From NCBI GenBank assembly GCA_046483315.1, contig JAWODJ010000030.1:1-36369 (forward strand): a DNA stretch of 36,369 nucleotides, read 5' to 3'. Both the position numbers and the translations under genes were made by a program. This DNA comes from PXAP01 sp046483315 (lineage in GTDB: Bacteria; Bacteroidota; Bacteroidia; Bacteroidales; PUMT01). Of the stretch, positions 25,026 to 34,164 are shown piece by piece; positions within the stretch are counted from its first letter, which is position 1; every line of letters starts with the position of its first letter. The notes beneath the pieces are model-generated. The model was not told the origin of the DNA. It searched no databases and was given only the letters and a program-made list of their open reading frames with translations.

Positions 25026-25901
25026 ATGCAGAGAATATTGTTGTTCACATTAATTTGCCTGGTATCATTGTCAGGTTGCACCTTTACGGCTACTGACGAA
25101 GGTGCTGACAAGAACGAATTATTTTTAAATTATACGGACTGGGCAGAGAGTATAGCACTTACACATCTGGTTGCCCTGCTACTGGAAGATAAACTTGAGT
25201 ATGATGTTGTGCTTAAGCTTACCAGCGTTGATACTGCATTTATGGGGGTGGCTTCCGGTGAGGCAGACCTTTTTGCAGATGCCTGGATCCCGTTTACACA
25301 TGAGAACTTTTTGCAGAGTTACGGTGATGAAATTGAAGATCTGGGTCCGAATTACAGGTATGCTACTACAGGGCTCGTTGTGCCGGATTATATGGAAACA
25401 GAGTCCATATATGACATTAAAAACAGCTATACAAGACCCATAGTCGGTATAGACAGCAGTGCCGGTATTATGCAGAATGCCTTCAGGGCAATTGAAAGTT
25501 ATGAACTTGATAATAAATTACTGGTACTTTCAGATGCAGAGATGTCGGAAAGGGTTGAAGAAGCTGTCAAAAGGAGGGAACCCATTGTTTTTACCGGTTG
25601 GGAGCCACACTGGTTGTTTTACCGGTATGATCTCAGGTACCTTTCCGACCCGCTCGCAGTGTTTCAGGAAAATGAGCAGATCCACACCATTGCCCGTAAG
25701 GGATTCAGGGAGGATCACCCTCGTGCCGTAACCTTTTTTGAAAGAATGGTGCTTACCGAAAACCAGATCAACGAACTGGTTTATGAGGTTCTCCTTAGCC
25801 GGACCCCACGGGAGGGAGCGAAGGCATGGGCAGAAAAAAATGAGTTTATCGTTAATCAGTGGGTACGAGGATTACGTCCCGAAAGGGAAAAGATAATGTA
25901 G
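25026..25901 (+). CDS. Glycine-betaine-type substrate-binding lipoprotein (OpuAC/ProX family), no ABC partner
   Basis: This protein of 291 residues is the periplasmic or membrane-attached receptor type used by OpuA/ProU ABC importers. A lipobox SLSGC marks lipidation at C18. Aromatic residues placed as in the betaine cage are seen: W39 in NYTDWAES, W87 in FADAWIPFTH, and W192 with W196 in FTGWEPHWLFYRYDLRYL, the family signature. GEADLFADAW and VGIDSSAGIMQNAF are further OpuAC features. No permease or ATPase gene lies next to it; instead it follows a BCCT carrier and a Usp protein. It may serve a transporter encoded elsewhere, deliver substrate to the carrier, or act as a sensor. The fold is secure; the partner is unknown. 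Confidence 0.9.
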   Translation: MQRILLFTLICLVSLSGCTFTATDEGADKNELFLNYTDWAESIALTHLVALLLEDKLEYDVVLKLTSVDTAFMGVASGEADLFADAWIPFTHENFLQSYGDEIEDLGPNYRYATTGLVVPDYMETESIYDIKNSYTRPIVGIDSSAGIMQNAFRAIESYELDNKLLVLSDAEMSERVEEAVKRREPIVFTGWEPHWLFYRYDLRYLSDPLAVFQENEQIHTIARKGFREDHPRAVTFFERMVLTENQINELVYEVLLSRTPREGAKAWAEKNEFIVNQWVRGLRPEREKIM

Positions 25902-25995
25902 GAGAATGCTGTCCAAATGCATTGATGCGTTATTACCATTTTTCACTGAACAATATTGATATAATTATTGTTTAAGGAAGAAAGGAATATCCTAT

Positions 25996-26628
25996 ATGTA
26001 CGCTTTTCTGCTCTATATCCTTTTATTTACCGTAATCCGTGGCTCAGGTCATGATAATAATGAGAATATATATATGAAACCAGAGAATAAGTCATACGAA
26101 ACCATAACCCTGGGTGCAGGTTGCTTCTGGTGCGTTGAGGCCATATTTGAAAGGCTGGACGGCGTTAAAGAAGTACAATCAGGATATTCAGGCGGACAAA
26201 CAGTAAATCCGACATACCGGGAAGTTACGTCGGGACTGACCGGTCATGCTGAAGTTGTTCAGGTGACTTATGATCCCGCTATTCTTCCTTTTGCCAGATT
26301 ACTTGAAGTGTTTTTTATGACTCATGATCCGACTACCCTTAACCGGCAGGGAGCGGACGTAGGAACCCAGTACCGCTCTGCAATTTTTTATCATAATCAG
26401 GAACAGAGGAGGGTAGCAGAAGAGGTGAAAAGCATGCTTGTTAGTGAAAAGATATGGGATGACCCTATTGTAACCGAGATAACCCCGTATTCAAATTTTT
26501 ATAAGGCAGAGTCTTACCACCAGGAATATTACCGGAAAAACCCCAACCAGGGCTATTGCCGTATGGTGATAGCTCCCAAGCTGGAGAAATTCGAGAATCT
26601 TTTTGAAGAATATATAATCGACAATTAA
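25996..26628 (+). CDS. msrA: Peptide methionine-(S)-S-oxide reductase
   Basis: MsrA repairs oxidised methionine. The nucleophile is C43 in LGAGCFWCVEAIFERLDGV, followed by GYSGGQTVNPTYREVTSGLTGHAEVVQV, THDPTTLNRQGADVGTQYRSAIFY and the C-terminal FYKAESYHQEYYRKNPNQGYC, whose cysteine is a likely resolving residue. From ATG 25996 the protein has 210 residues and the first 17 or so are hydrophobic (FLLYILLFTVI), which would export it; starting at the internal ATG 26074 it would be a cytosolic protein of 184 residues. Both are plausible and the longer is listed because its N-terminus looks like a real signal sequence. No MsrB domain is fused. It converges on gltD. Confidence 0.93.
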   Translation: MYAFLLYILLFTVIRGSGHDNNENIYMKPENKSYETITLGAGCFWCVEAIFERLDGVKEVQSGYSGGQTVNPTYREVTSGLTGHAEVVQVTYDPAILPFARLLEVFFMTHDPTTLNRQGADVGTQYRSAIFYHNQEQRRVAEEVKSMLVSEKIWDDPIVTEITPYSNFYKAESYHQEYYRKNPNQGYCRMVIAPKLEKFENLFEEYIIDN

Positions 26629-26679
26629 CAGGAACGGGCTTATAATGGAAAGTACCTACCTGATTTTGAGGGTTAATTA

Positions 26680-28113
26680 TTAATTGTTTTTCTTTCCTTC
26701 CAGGTATTCCATTATTGATACGGCTGCTTTGCGGCCTGAATCAATGGCTGTAACGACAAGGCTTGCACCGTGTATGCTGTCACCTGTGGCAAAAACTTTA
26801 TCCCTGCTTGTCAGATGGCCTTTGGTGACTTTAATGTTTCCCCTTTCACTGTAATCAAGTTCGAGTGAATCCAAAAGTCCTTCATGAACAGGGTGAGTAA
26901 AACCCATTGCAAGAAGAACCAGGTCCGCTGCAATGGTTTTCTTACTTCCGGGAAGTTCTTTGGCAATCATCTTGCTATCTTTTCCCTGTAACCATTCTAT
27001 TTCCGTTATTTCTGCGGTGCTTACCCTCCCGTTCGTTCCATTGAACCTTTTGGTTGAGCTATTCCACAACCTTTTACAGCCTTCCTCATGCGATGATGTG
27101 GTTTTCCTGATATTAGCCCAGTAGGGCCATGGATTGTCAAAACTTCGTTTGAGAGGAGGTTCGGGGAGTATTTCTATCTGTGTCACTGATTTGGCTCCCT
27201 GCCTGTTAGCCGTGCCGACGCAATCAGATCCTGTATCACCACCTCCGATAACCAGCACATGCTTATTTTTTGCAGTTATCAGTCCCGTTTCCTCAGGCTG
27301 TTTTCCGCTCAAAGCTTTGTTCTGCAGGGTAAGGTATTCCATGGCAAAATGAATTCCTTCCAGCTCCCTGCCTTCCACCGGAAGGTCACGGGGTTGCATT
27401 GCACCCACAGCCATACATACGGCGTCAAATGAATTTATTAATTCTTTTCCGGAAATATCTGCTCCCGCAAAAGTGTTTGTTCTGAATTCCAGCCCCTCTT
27501 CCTTAAGGACATTCAATCTCCTGTCAATTATGTTCTTTGCCAGTTTAAAATCAGGAATACCATATCTGAGCAATCCTCCCGGGGCATCGTCCTTTTCAAA
27601 GACAGTTACCAGATAGCCCGCCTTATTAAGCAGGTCGGCGCATGCAAGGCCGGCAGGCCCTGAGCCTATTACGGCAACCTTTTTGCCATTTCTTGTTTTT
27701 GGAGGTTTTGGCTTAATATATCCTTTTTCAAAGCCTCTTTCTGATACGGCAGCCTCATTTTCTCTAATGGTAACCGGCTCTTCATGAAGTGCCAGCACAC
27801 AAGCTGTTTCACAGGGTGCGGGACAAATTCTTCCGGTGAACTCGGGAAAGTTGTTGGTTGTGTGCAACAACTCAACAGCCTTTTTCCAGTCACCTTTATA
27901 TATTGCGTCCTGCCATTCGGGCATATTGTTCATAACCGGGCATGCCCACTGGCAGAAGGGGATACCGCAGTCCATGCACCTTGATGCCTGCAGCTTTCTG
28001 TCCTCTTCATTGAGTGTCTGTTCAACTTCGGAAAAATCGTTAATCCTTTCATTCAGGGGACGGTTACCGCTCTCCTTGCGTTTTATTTTAATGAATCCTT
28101 TAGGGTCTCCCAT
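26680..28113 (-). CDS. gltD: Glutamate synthase small (beta) subunit
   Basis: GltD feeds electrons from NADPH to the large subunit. It has 477 residues. The N-terminal cysteine-rich part, CMDCGIPFCQWACPVMNNMPEW and CPAPCETACVL, binds the [4Fe-4S] clusters. FAD binding is seen in VAVIGSGPAGLACADLLNKAGY and GGLLRYGIPDFKL, NADPH binding in VLVIGGGDTGSDCVGTANRQGAKSV, and the C-terminal FATGDSIHGASLVVTAIDSGRKAA closes the FAD domain. The gene lies 54 bases after gltB on the same strand, the usual arrangement. Confidence 0.96.
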   Translation of the reverse strand: MGDPKGFIKIKRKESGNRPLNERINDFSEVEQTLNEEDRKLQASRCMDCGIPFCQWACPVMNNMPEWQDAIYKGDWKKAVELLHTTNNFPEFTGRICPAPCETACVLALHEEPVTIRENEAAVSERGFEKGYIKPKPPKTRNGKKVAVIGSGPAGLACADLLNKAGYLVTVFEKDDAPGGLLRYGIPDFKLAKNIIDRRLNVLKEEGLEFRTNTFAGADISGKELINSFDAVCMAVGAMQPRDLPVEGRELEGIHFAMEYLTLQNKALSGKQPEETGLITAKNKHVLVIGGGDTGSDCVGTANRQGAKSVTQIEILPEPPLKRSFDNPWPYWANIRKTTSSHEEGCKRLWNSSTKRFNGTNGRVSTAEITEIEWLQGKDSKMIAKELPGSKKTIAADLVLLAMGFTHPVHEGLLDSLELDYSERGNIKVTKGHLTSRDKVFATGDSIHGASLVVTAIDSGRKAAVSIMEYLEGKKNN

Positions 28114-28167
28114 TACTGAAGCTTTATGCTTGTTTTTACTTTAACTGTTTACATCCGGAAATGCTTT

Positions 28168-31100
28168 TTAATAATGATCCTGAGTCATATCCTCCGTTGC
28201 CTCGATTTTTTTTCTGAGACTTTCAAGTTTGATTTCCTGCAGCACCTTCTTGTATTCAAACGGAATTACCTTAACAAAGTGTTCCATATACTCATTCCAT
28301 CTCACAAGTATCTCCTCGGCGAGCTTGCTGTTGGTATACAGCATATGTCTCTCTATTATTTGCTGAAGTTCAGTGATATCTCCCATGTCATCAAGTGATT
28401 CCAGTTCCACCAGTCCCCGGTTACAGAAATAATCAAAATTCCCCTTCATATCGAGCACATAGGCAATGCCGCCACTCATTCCCGCAGCAAAGTTTCTGCC
28501 TGTAGGCCCAAGGATCACCACCCTGCCACCTGTCATGTACTCACAACCGTGATCCCCTACTCCTTCAACAACTGCTGTTGCACCGCTGTTTCTGACTGCA
28601 AACCTCTCACCTGCCATGCCCCTTACATATAACTCTCCCCTGGTGGCACCATACAGCACAGTATTACCGATAATAATGTTTTTTTCAGGCCGGAATAGAG
28701 ATCCTTCAGGCGGCATGACAATGATTCTTCCGCCAGACAACCCCTTTCCCAGATAATCATTGGCATCTCCTTCGAGTGAGAAGCTCACCCCCTTTACCAG
28801 GAAGGCACCGAAACTTTGTCCCGCAGAACCGTAAAACCGGCCATTAACAGTATCACTGTTAAGTTCTGTTGTCTTGTATTTCCTGGTTATCTCACCGGAA
28901 AGCATGGCGCCAACGGCACGGTCGGTATTTTTTACCGGCTTTGATATCCATACCTTCTCTCCCTTGTTTATTGCTTTATCAGAAAGTATGATGAGTTCAC
29001 GGTCCATAATATCATTTATATTATGATCCTGACCGTGCTGAAAAAAGAGGGGATATTTCTTTGCTTCCTGCGGGAAGAATATCATATCAGACAGGTCTAC
29101 TTTGTCCGCCTTCCAGTGATCAATATGCTTTCTCTGCTCAAGCAGATCAGTACGTCCCACTATATCTTCAAATTTTCTGAATCCCATTTCGGCCAGTAGT
29201 TCGCGGACTTCTTTCGCTACGAATCTGAAATAGTTTTCCACGTAATCGGCTTTGCCGGGAAAGCGTTTCCTGAGATATTCGTCCTGTGTTGCCACACCGA
29301 CAGGGCAGGTGTTAAGATGACATTTTCTCATCATTACGCAGCCAAGGACTATTAATGCCGATGTGGAAAAGCCAAACTCCTCGGCTCCTAAAAGACCCAT
29401 TAAAACAACATCGAGGCCTGTTTTTAACTGACCGTCGGTCTGCAGTTTAACCCTGCCTCTGAGGTTATTAATTACAAGAGTTTGATGTGCTTCTGAAATA
29501 CCCAGTTCTGTTGGCATTCCGGCATGTTTAATTGAGCTGGCCGGACTTGCACCTGTTCCGCCTTCATTGCCGCTTATTGTTATAAGATCTGCCTTTGCCT
29601 TGGCTACCCCGGCAGCAACTGTGCCGACACCACATTCAGAAACAAGTTTTACTGAAATTATGGCATACGGATTCACGCATTTAAGATCAAATATAAGCTG
29701 GGCAAGATCCTCGATCGAGTATATGTCATGATGAGGAGGAGGGGAGATAAGGGTAATGCCGGGAGTGGAATTCCGTAGTTTGCTGATCACCCCGTCAACC
29801 TTAAAACCCGGAAGCTGTCCTCCCTCTCCCGGTTTAGCTCCCTGTGATATTTTTATCTGTATCTCATCCGCATTGACAAGATAACCAGTTGTTACCCCAA
29901 ACCTCCCCGAAGCAACTTGTTTTATTGCACTTCTTTTATTTAACTCTCCCGGCACGGGTATGTATCTTTCAGGGTCTTCACCTCCTTCACCAGTATTGCT
30001 TCTGCCTCCGATGCGGTTCATGGCAATTGCCAGAGCTTCATGTGCTTCCTTGCTTAATGACCCGTAAGACATGGCACCTGTCACAAACCTTTTCAATATT
30101 GCCTCTTCCGGTTCAACTTCATCTATGCTGACGGGATTCTTCTTGTATTGAAGGAACCCTCTCAAAAATGAAGGTTTTTGATTTTCCCTGTTAACAAGAG
30201 AACTGAACTCCTTATATTTATTGTAACTGTTTGTTTTGGTTGCCCATTGCAGGAGTCCGACTGTTTCAGGATTCCATGCATGATGTTCGCCGTTTAAACG
30301 GTACGAATAATACCCTGTTGTAGAAGGGGAGAATTCCGTTCCCGGCTTATCTGTTAAAAACGCCATACTGTGAGGAATAGCAGCCTCCCTGGCAATTTCA
30401 GCAAGCCCGATTCCTCCTGTACGGGATGCTGTACCGTTAAAATATTTGTCAATCACATGTTCTGAAATACCAAGGCATTCAAATATCTGTGCACCATGGT
30501 AGCTTCTCAGCGTTGATATGCCCATCTTTGAGAGTACCTTTAAAATTCCTTTGTCAACAGCTTTAATATAGTTTTCCCTTGCCTTCTTATACTCAAGTGG
30601 TATTTCGCCTTTTCCGGCCATTTCATCAATTGTTGCAAATGCCAGATAAGGGTTTATGACACTTGCCCCGTAACCAAGTAGAAGGGCAAAATGCATTACC
30701 TCACGAGGTTCGGCTGTTTCCACTATTAGTCCGATCTGCATTCTCTTTTTAACCTTGATCAGGTGGTGGTGGACCGTAGCTACGGAAAGAAGTGATGGTA
30801 TAGGCGCATTATCTTTGTCTGTGTCCCTGTCTGATAAAATTAAAAAATTAACTTTATTGTCGACAGCCTTTTCAGCCTGCCTGCACAGGTTGTCAAGTGC
30901 ATTGCCAAGGGCATCTTCTCCATTCCGCGGATTAAAAAGCATGGGCAGTATTATATGAGAAAAACCGGATTGACTCAGATCTCTGATCTTTTTAAGATCT
31001 GTATTTATAATAATAGGGCTTCTGAATTTAATCAGCCTGCACAGGGAAGGCGTCTCCTCAAGCAGGTTCTTATTGAGTGAACCTATATAATTGGTAAGGG

Positions 31101-32703
31101 ACATGACCAGCCCTTCCCTGATAGGATCAATGGCGGGATTGGTTACCTGTGCGAACTGCTGTCTGAAATAGTTGAACAACCGTTGCGGCTTGTCTGATAA
31201 TACTGCAGGGGGGGTGTCATTCCCCATTGAACCCGTCGGTTCTTTACCTTCCACGCACATTGGTTTGATTATTACCTCCAGATCTTCCTTGCTGTAGCCG
31301 AATGTTTTCAGCCACACAGGATATTTATCTCCCATCGCTGAAGGGACCCTTTGTTTGATTTCAATATTTTCAAGTTCGAGGCGGTTCTCCCTTAACCAGT
31401 TACCATAGGGATTCATTTTTGTGAGCTGGGACTTCAGCTCTTCATCAGAGATGATCACTCCCAGTTTTGTGTCTACCAGCAGAATCTTGCCGGGTCTGAG
31501 CCTCCCTTTTTCCTTTATCTCGCTGGCGGGAAAACTCTGTACACCGGTTTCACTGCCCATAACAATCATGTCATCTTTAGTTATCAGGTACCGGGAAGGC
31601 CTCAGTCCGTTTCTGTCCAGCGTGCCCCCAACATACCGGCCATCAGAAAAGAGGAGCGAAGCAGGTCCGTCCCATGGTTCCATAATGGTTGAATGGTACT
31701 CGTAGAAATCCTTAAGGCTTCCGGGGATAGGATTCTTATCATTAAATGATTCCGGTACAAGCATAGAAAGGGAATGAGGCAGGCTTCGACCTGTAAGGAC
31801 AAGGAATTCTAGAACATTATCGATCGATGCTGAATCACTTTTACCGGGTTCAATGACAGGAAAGATCTTCTGAAGGTCATTACCGAAGAGATCCGTTTTG
31901 AGAAGGGCTTCCCTGGCCTGCATCCAGAGCCTGTTACCTTTTATGGTGTTTATCTCACCATTGTGAGCCAGATATCTGAAAGGTTGTGCCAGGTCCCACG
32001 TAGGAAATGTATTGGTGCTGAAACGAGAGTGTACCAGGGCAATGGCACTTGCAAAACCGGCATCTCCAAGATCGGTAAAATACTCTCCAAGTTGCGATGG
32101 GGTGAACATTCCCTTGTATATCATCACCCTGGTAGAAAGGCTCGGGATATAAAAATATTCTTTCTGAAGTATTCCGGACAGACGTATTTTGTTCTCAGCC
32201 AGTTTCCGTATTACATAAAGTTTTCTTTCCAGGTCGTCCTGTTCATAATTGCCTGAAAGGAACACCTGTTTTATGAAAGGTTCTGTACGGGATGCAATCT
32301 CACCCAGTATAGTGCTGTTAACCGGTATATCTCTTGTACCGATAACCTGCAGGTTCTCCTCTTCCACAAGTGAAAAGAATATATCTTCACACTCTTTCCT
32401 CTCCCTGCTTTTTGGCGGCAGGAAGAGCATACCTGTTCCGTATTCGCCGGAAGGGGGAAGATTACTGACCTCCTGCCTGTAAAACTTATCTGGTATCTGA
32501 ACAAGTATACCGGCTCCATCGCCTGTAACATTGTCTGAACTTTCTGCCCCTCTGTGTGTCATATTCAGCAATACCTGCAGTCCCCTGTCTACAATATCAT
32601 GGGATTTATAGCCCCTGATATTTGCTACAAAGCCGATTCCGCAACTGTCATGTTCGTTTTCCGCTGAATACAAACCAGTTCTCCTGTATATATCACTTTT
32701 CAT
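28168..32703 (-). CDS. gltB: Glutamate synthase large (alpha) subunit
   Basis: GltB makes two glutamates from glutamine and 2-oxoglutarate. It has 1511 residues, the normal length. The first 20 residues are a short propeptide that must be removed to expose the catalytic cysteine, C21, in NEHDSCGIGFVANIRG. The N-terminal amidotransferase continues through GDGAGILVQIP and ALVHSRFSTNTFPTW. The central and FMN-binding synthase domains contain GAMSYGSLSKEAHEALAIAMNRIGGRSNTGEGGED and ISGNEGGTGASP. The [3Fe-4S] cysteines are C1122, C1128 and C1133 in CVMMRKCHLNTCPVGVATQ. The C-terminal GxGxG domain ends the protein. It follows argH after 78 bases on the same strand. Confidence 0.97.
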   Translation of the reverse strand: MKSDIYRRTGLYSAENEHDSCGIGFVANIRGYKSHDIVDRGLQVLLNMTHRGAESSDNVTGDGAGILVQIPDKFYRQEVSNLPPSGEYGTGMLFLPPKSRERKECEDIFFSLVEEENLQVIGTRDIPVNSTILGEIASRTEPFIKQVFLSGNYEQDDLERKLYVIRKLAENKIRLSGILQKEYFYIPSLSTRVMIYKGMFTPSQLGEYFTDLGDAGFASAIALVHSRFSTNTFPTWDLAQPFRYLAHNGEINTIKGNRLWMQAREALLKTDLFGNDLQKIFPVIEPGKSDSASIDNVLEFLVLTGRSLPHSLSMLVPESFNDKNPIPGSLKDFYEYHSTIMEPWDGPASLLFSDGRYVGGTLDRNGLRPSRYLITKDDMIVMGSETGVQSFPASEIKEKGRLRPGKILLVDTKLGVIISDEELKSQLTKMNPYGNWLRENRLELENIEIKQRVPSAMGDKYPVWLKTFGYSKEDLEVIIKPMCVEGKEPTGSMGNDTPPAVLSDKPQRLFNYFRQQFAQVTNPAIDPIREGLVMSLTNYIGSLNKNLLEETPSLCRLIKFRSPIIINTDLKKIRDLSQSGFSHIILPMLFNPRNGEDALGNALDNLCRQAEKAVDNKVNFLILSDRDTDKDNAPIPSLLSVATVHHHLIKVKKRMQIGLIVETAEPREVMHFALLLGYGASVINPYLAFATIDEMAGKGEIPLEYKKARENYIKAVDKGILKVLSKMGISTLRSYHGAQIFECLGISEHVIDKYFNGTASRTGGIGLAEIAREAAIPHSMAFLTDKPGTEFSPSTTGYYSYRLNGEHHAWNPETVGLLQWATKTNSYNKYKEFSSLVNRENQKPSFLRGFLQYKKNPVSIDEVEPEEAILKRFVTGAMSYGSLSKEAHEALAIAMNRIGGRSNTGEGGEDPERYIPVPGELNKRSAIKQVASGRFGVTTGYLVNADEIQIKISQGAKPGEGGQLPGFKVDGVISKLRNSTPGITLISPPPHHDIYSIEDLAQLIFDLKCVNPYAIISVKLVSECGVGTVAAGVAKAKADLITISGNEGGTGASPASSIKHAGMPTELGISEAHQTLVINNLRGRVKLQTDGQLKTGLDVVLMGLLGAEEFGFSTSALIVLGCVMMRKCHLNTCPVGVATQDEYLRKRFPGKADYVENYFRFVAKEVRELLAEMGFRKFEDIVGRTDLLEQRKHIDHWKADKVDLSDMIFFPQEAKKYPLFFQHGQDHNINDIMDRELIILSDKAINKGEKVWISKPVKNTDRAVGAMLSGEITRKYKTTELNSDTVNGRFYGSAGQSFGAFLVKGVSFSLEGDANDYLGKGLSGGRIIVMPPEGSLFRPEKNIIIGNTVLYGATRGELYVRGMAGERFAVRNSGATAVVEGVGDHGCEYMTGGRVVILGPTGRNFAAGMSGGIAYVLDMKGNFDYFCNRGLVELESLDDMGDITELQQIIERHMLYTNSKLAEEILVRWNEYMEHFVKVIPFEYKKVLQEIKLESLRKKIEATEDMTQDHY

Positions 32704-32781
32704 TATTATCGGGTTTTTAACACTTATTTCACGGTTTCTGCTCTTTTTTAACCGGATATTGTTGTATTTCTGAACAGGGCA

Positions 32782-34119
32782 TTATGATTGTGCCAGTAAA
32801 CTACTGATGGCATTTTCGGGTATCCCGAAATTGAATTCGTCTGTGACGGATTTCATCTTTTCAACAATTTTGTCATTACACAGATTCCCCGTACTTCCTT
32901 CATGTGTGTAATCGGGCCGTATTCCGGGCCGGTAACTTCCATCTGCTATTTTTTCTGCAATTTTTCTGTATGCTTCCCTGAAAGGCATTCCGCTAATTAC
33001 CAGTTTGTTTACCTCTTCAACGCTGAAAAGGTTGCTGTAAAGATCATTTTCAGCAATATTTGAGTTAACCGATATTTTATCAATAACAGTATCCGATATT
33101 TCCAGGATATTAATAAGTATATCAAAAGCAGGAATGAAATTTTCTTTGATAAGCTGATAATCCCTGTGATATCCTGATGGCAGGTTTGAGCAAATAAGTG
33201 AGATTTCATTGGAAAGGGATTGCAGCTTATTGCCACGGGCACGAATCAGCTCAAAAATATCCGGGTTTTTTTTATGGGGCATAATACTTGAACCTGTTGT
33301 GAATTCATCGGGCAAAATGATAAAGCCAAAGTTCTGCCCTGAAAATGTGCAGATATCCATTGCCATCCTGGAAAGTGTTGAACCCATTGAACCAAGGGCG
33401 AAGGCAACTGTTTTTTCCATTTTACCACGATTCATCTGTGCATTGACTGCATTGATATGCATTGATTCAAAACCAAGTAATTCAGTTGTCATCTGCCTGT
33501 CCACCGGAAAAGATGAGCCATAACCTGCCGCCGAGCCAAGAGGGTTCTGATTGACTATCCTGTAGGCAGATTGAAGAATGATCATATCTTCGGCGAGGCT
33601 TTCAGCGTATGCACCGAACCATAAACCGAAAGAGGAGGGCATGGCTATCTGCATGTGTGTATAACCCGGCATCAGGATATCTTTATATTTATCACTTAGC
33701 TTTATAAGAGTGTCAAATAGTTTAAGCGATTTTGCTACTACCTCTTTGATCTTTTCTCTTGAATATAGTTTGATATCAAGAAGTACCTGGTCATTCCGTG
33801 AACGGGCTGTATGAATTTTTTTTCCAGTATTTCCCAATGCCCTGGTAAGCATAATCTCTACCTGGCTGTGAACATCCTCTACTTCATCTTCGATTACAAA
33901 ATTACCCTCAATGGTTTCTATATATATTTTTTTCAGTTCAGTCTCAAAAGAGAATAATTCATCCTTTGAAATCAAACCTGTTTTTTCCAGCATCCTGACG
34001 TGTGCTATTGTGCCAATAACATCGTAAGGAGCGAGCCGAAGGTCCAGATCACGATCTTTACCGGAAGTGAAATCACCGGTTAATTTGTTCAGTTTACCGC
34101 CCTTTTCCCAAAGCTGCAT
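32782..34119 (-). CDS. argH: Argininosuccinate lyase
   Basis: ArgH cleaves argininosuccinate to arginine and fumarate. The longest frame begins at a TTG; ATG at 34119 gives the usual N-terminus (MQLWEKGGKLNKLTGDFTSGKDRDLD) and 445 residues. The fumarase/lyase superfamily signature is complete: VEDVHSQVEIMLT, KIHTARSRNDQVLLDIKLY, PGYTHMQIAMPSSFGLW with the catalytic histidine, and GSSIMPHKKNPDIFELIRARGN, the mobile loop that carries the catalytic serine. It lies 45 bases after argG and precedes gltB. Confidence 0.96.
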   Translation of the reverse strand: MQLWEKGGKLNKLTGDFTSGKDRDLDLRLAPYDVIGTIAHVRMLEKTGLISKDELFSFETELKKIYIETIEGNFVIEDEVEDVHSQVEIMLTRALGNTGKKIHTARSRNDQVLLDIKLYSREKIKEVVAKSLKLFDTLIKLSDKYKDILMPGYTHMQIAMPSSFGLWFGAYAESLAEDMIILQSAYRIVNQNPLGSAAGYGSSFPVDRQMTTELLGFESMHINAVNAQMNRGKMEKTVAFALGSMGSTLSRMAMDICTFSGQNFGFIILPDEFTTGSSIMPHKKNPDIFELIRARGNKLQSLSNEISLICSNLPSGYHRDYQLIKENFIPAFDILINILEISDTVIDKISVNSNIAENDLYSNLFSVEEVNKLVISGMPFREAYRKIAEKIADGSYRPGIRPDYTHEGSTGNLCNDKIVEKMKSVTDEFNFGIPENAISSLLAQS

Positions 34120-34164
34120 AGGTATCAATAATGTAATATTATATTTACTTCCTGTATACAGGTA

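Noticed and set aside
32704..32781. Possible terminator CGGTT/AACCG between argH and gltB
   Set aside because: Five base pairs with a 13-base loop and no T-tract on the transcribed strand.
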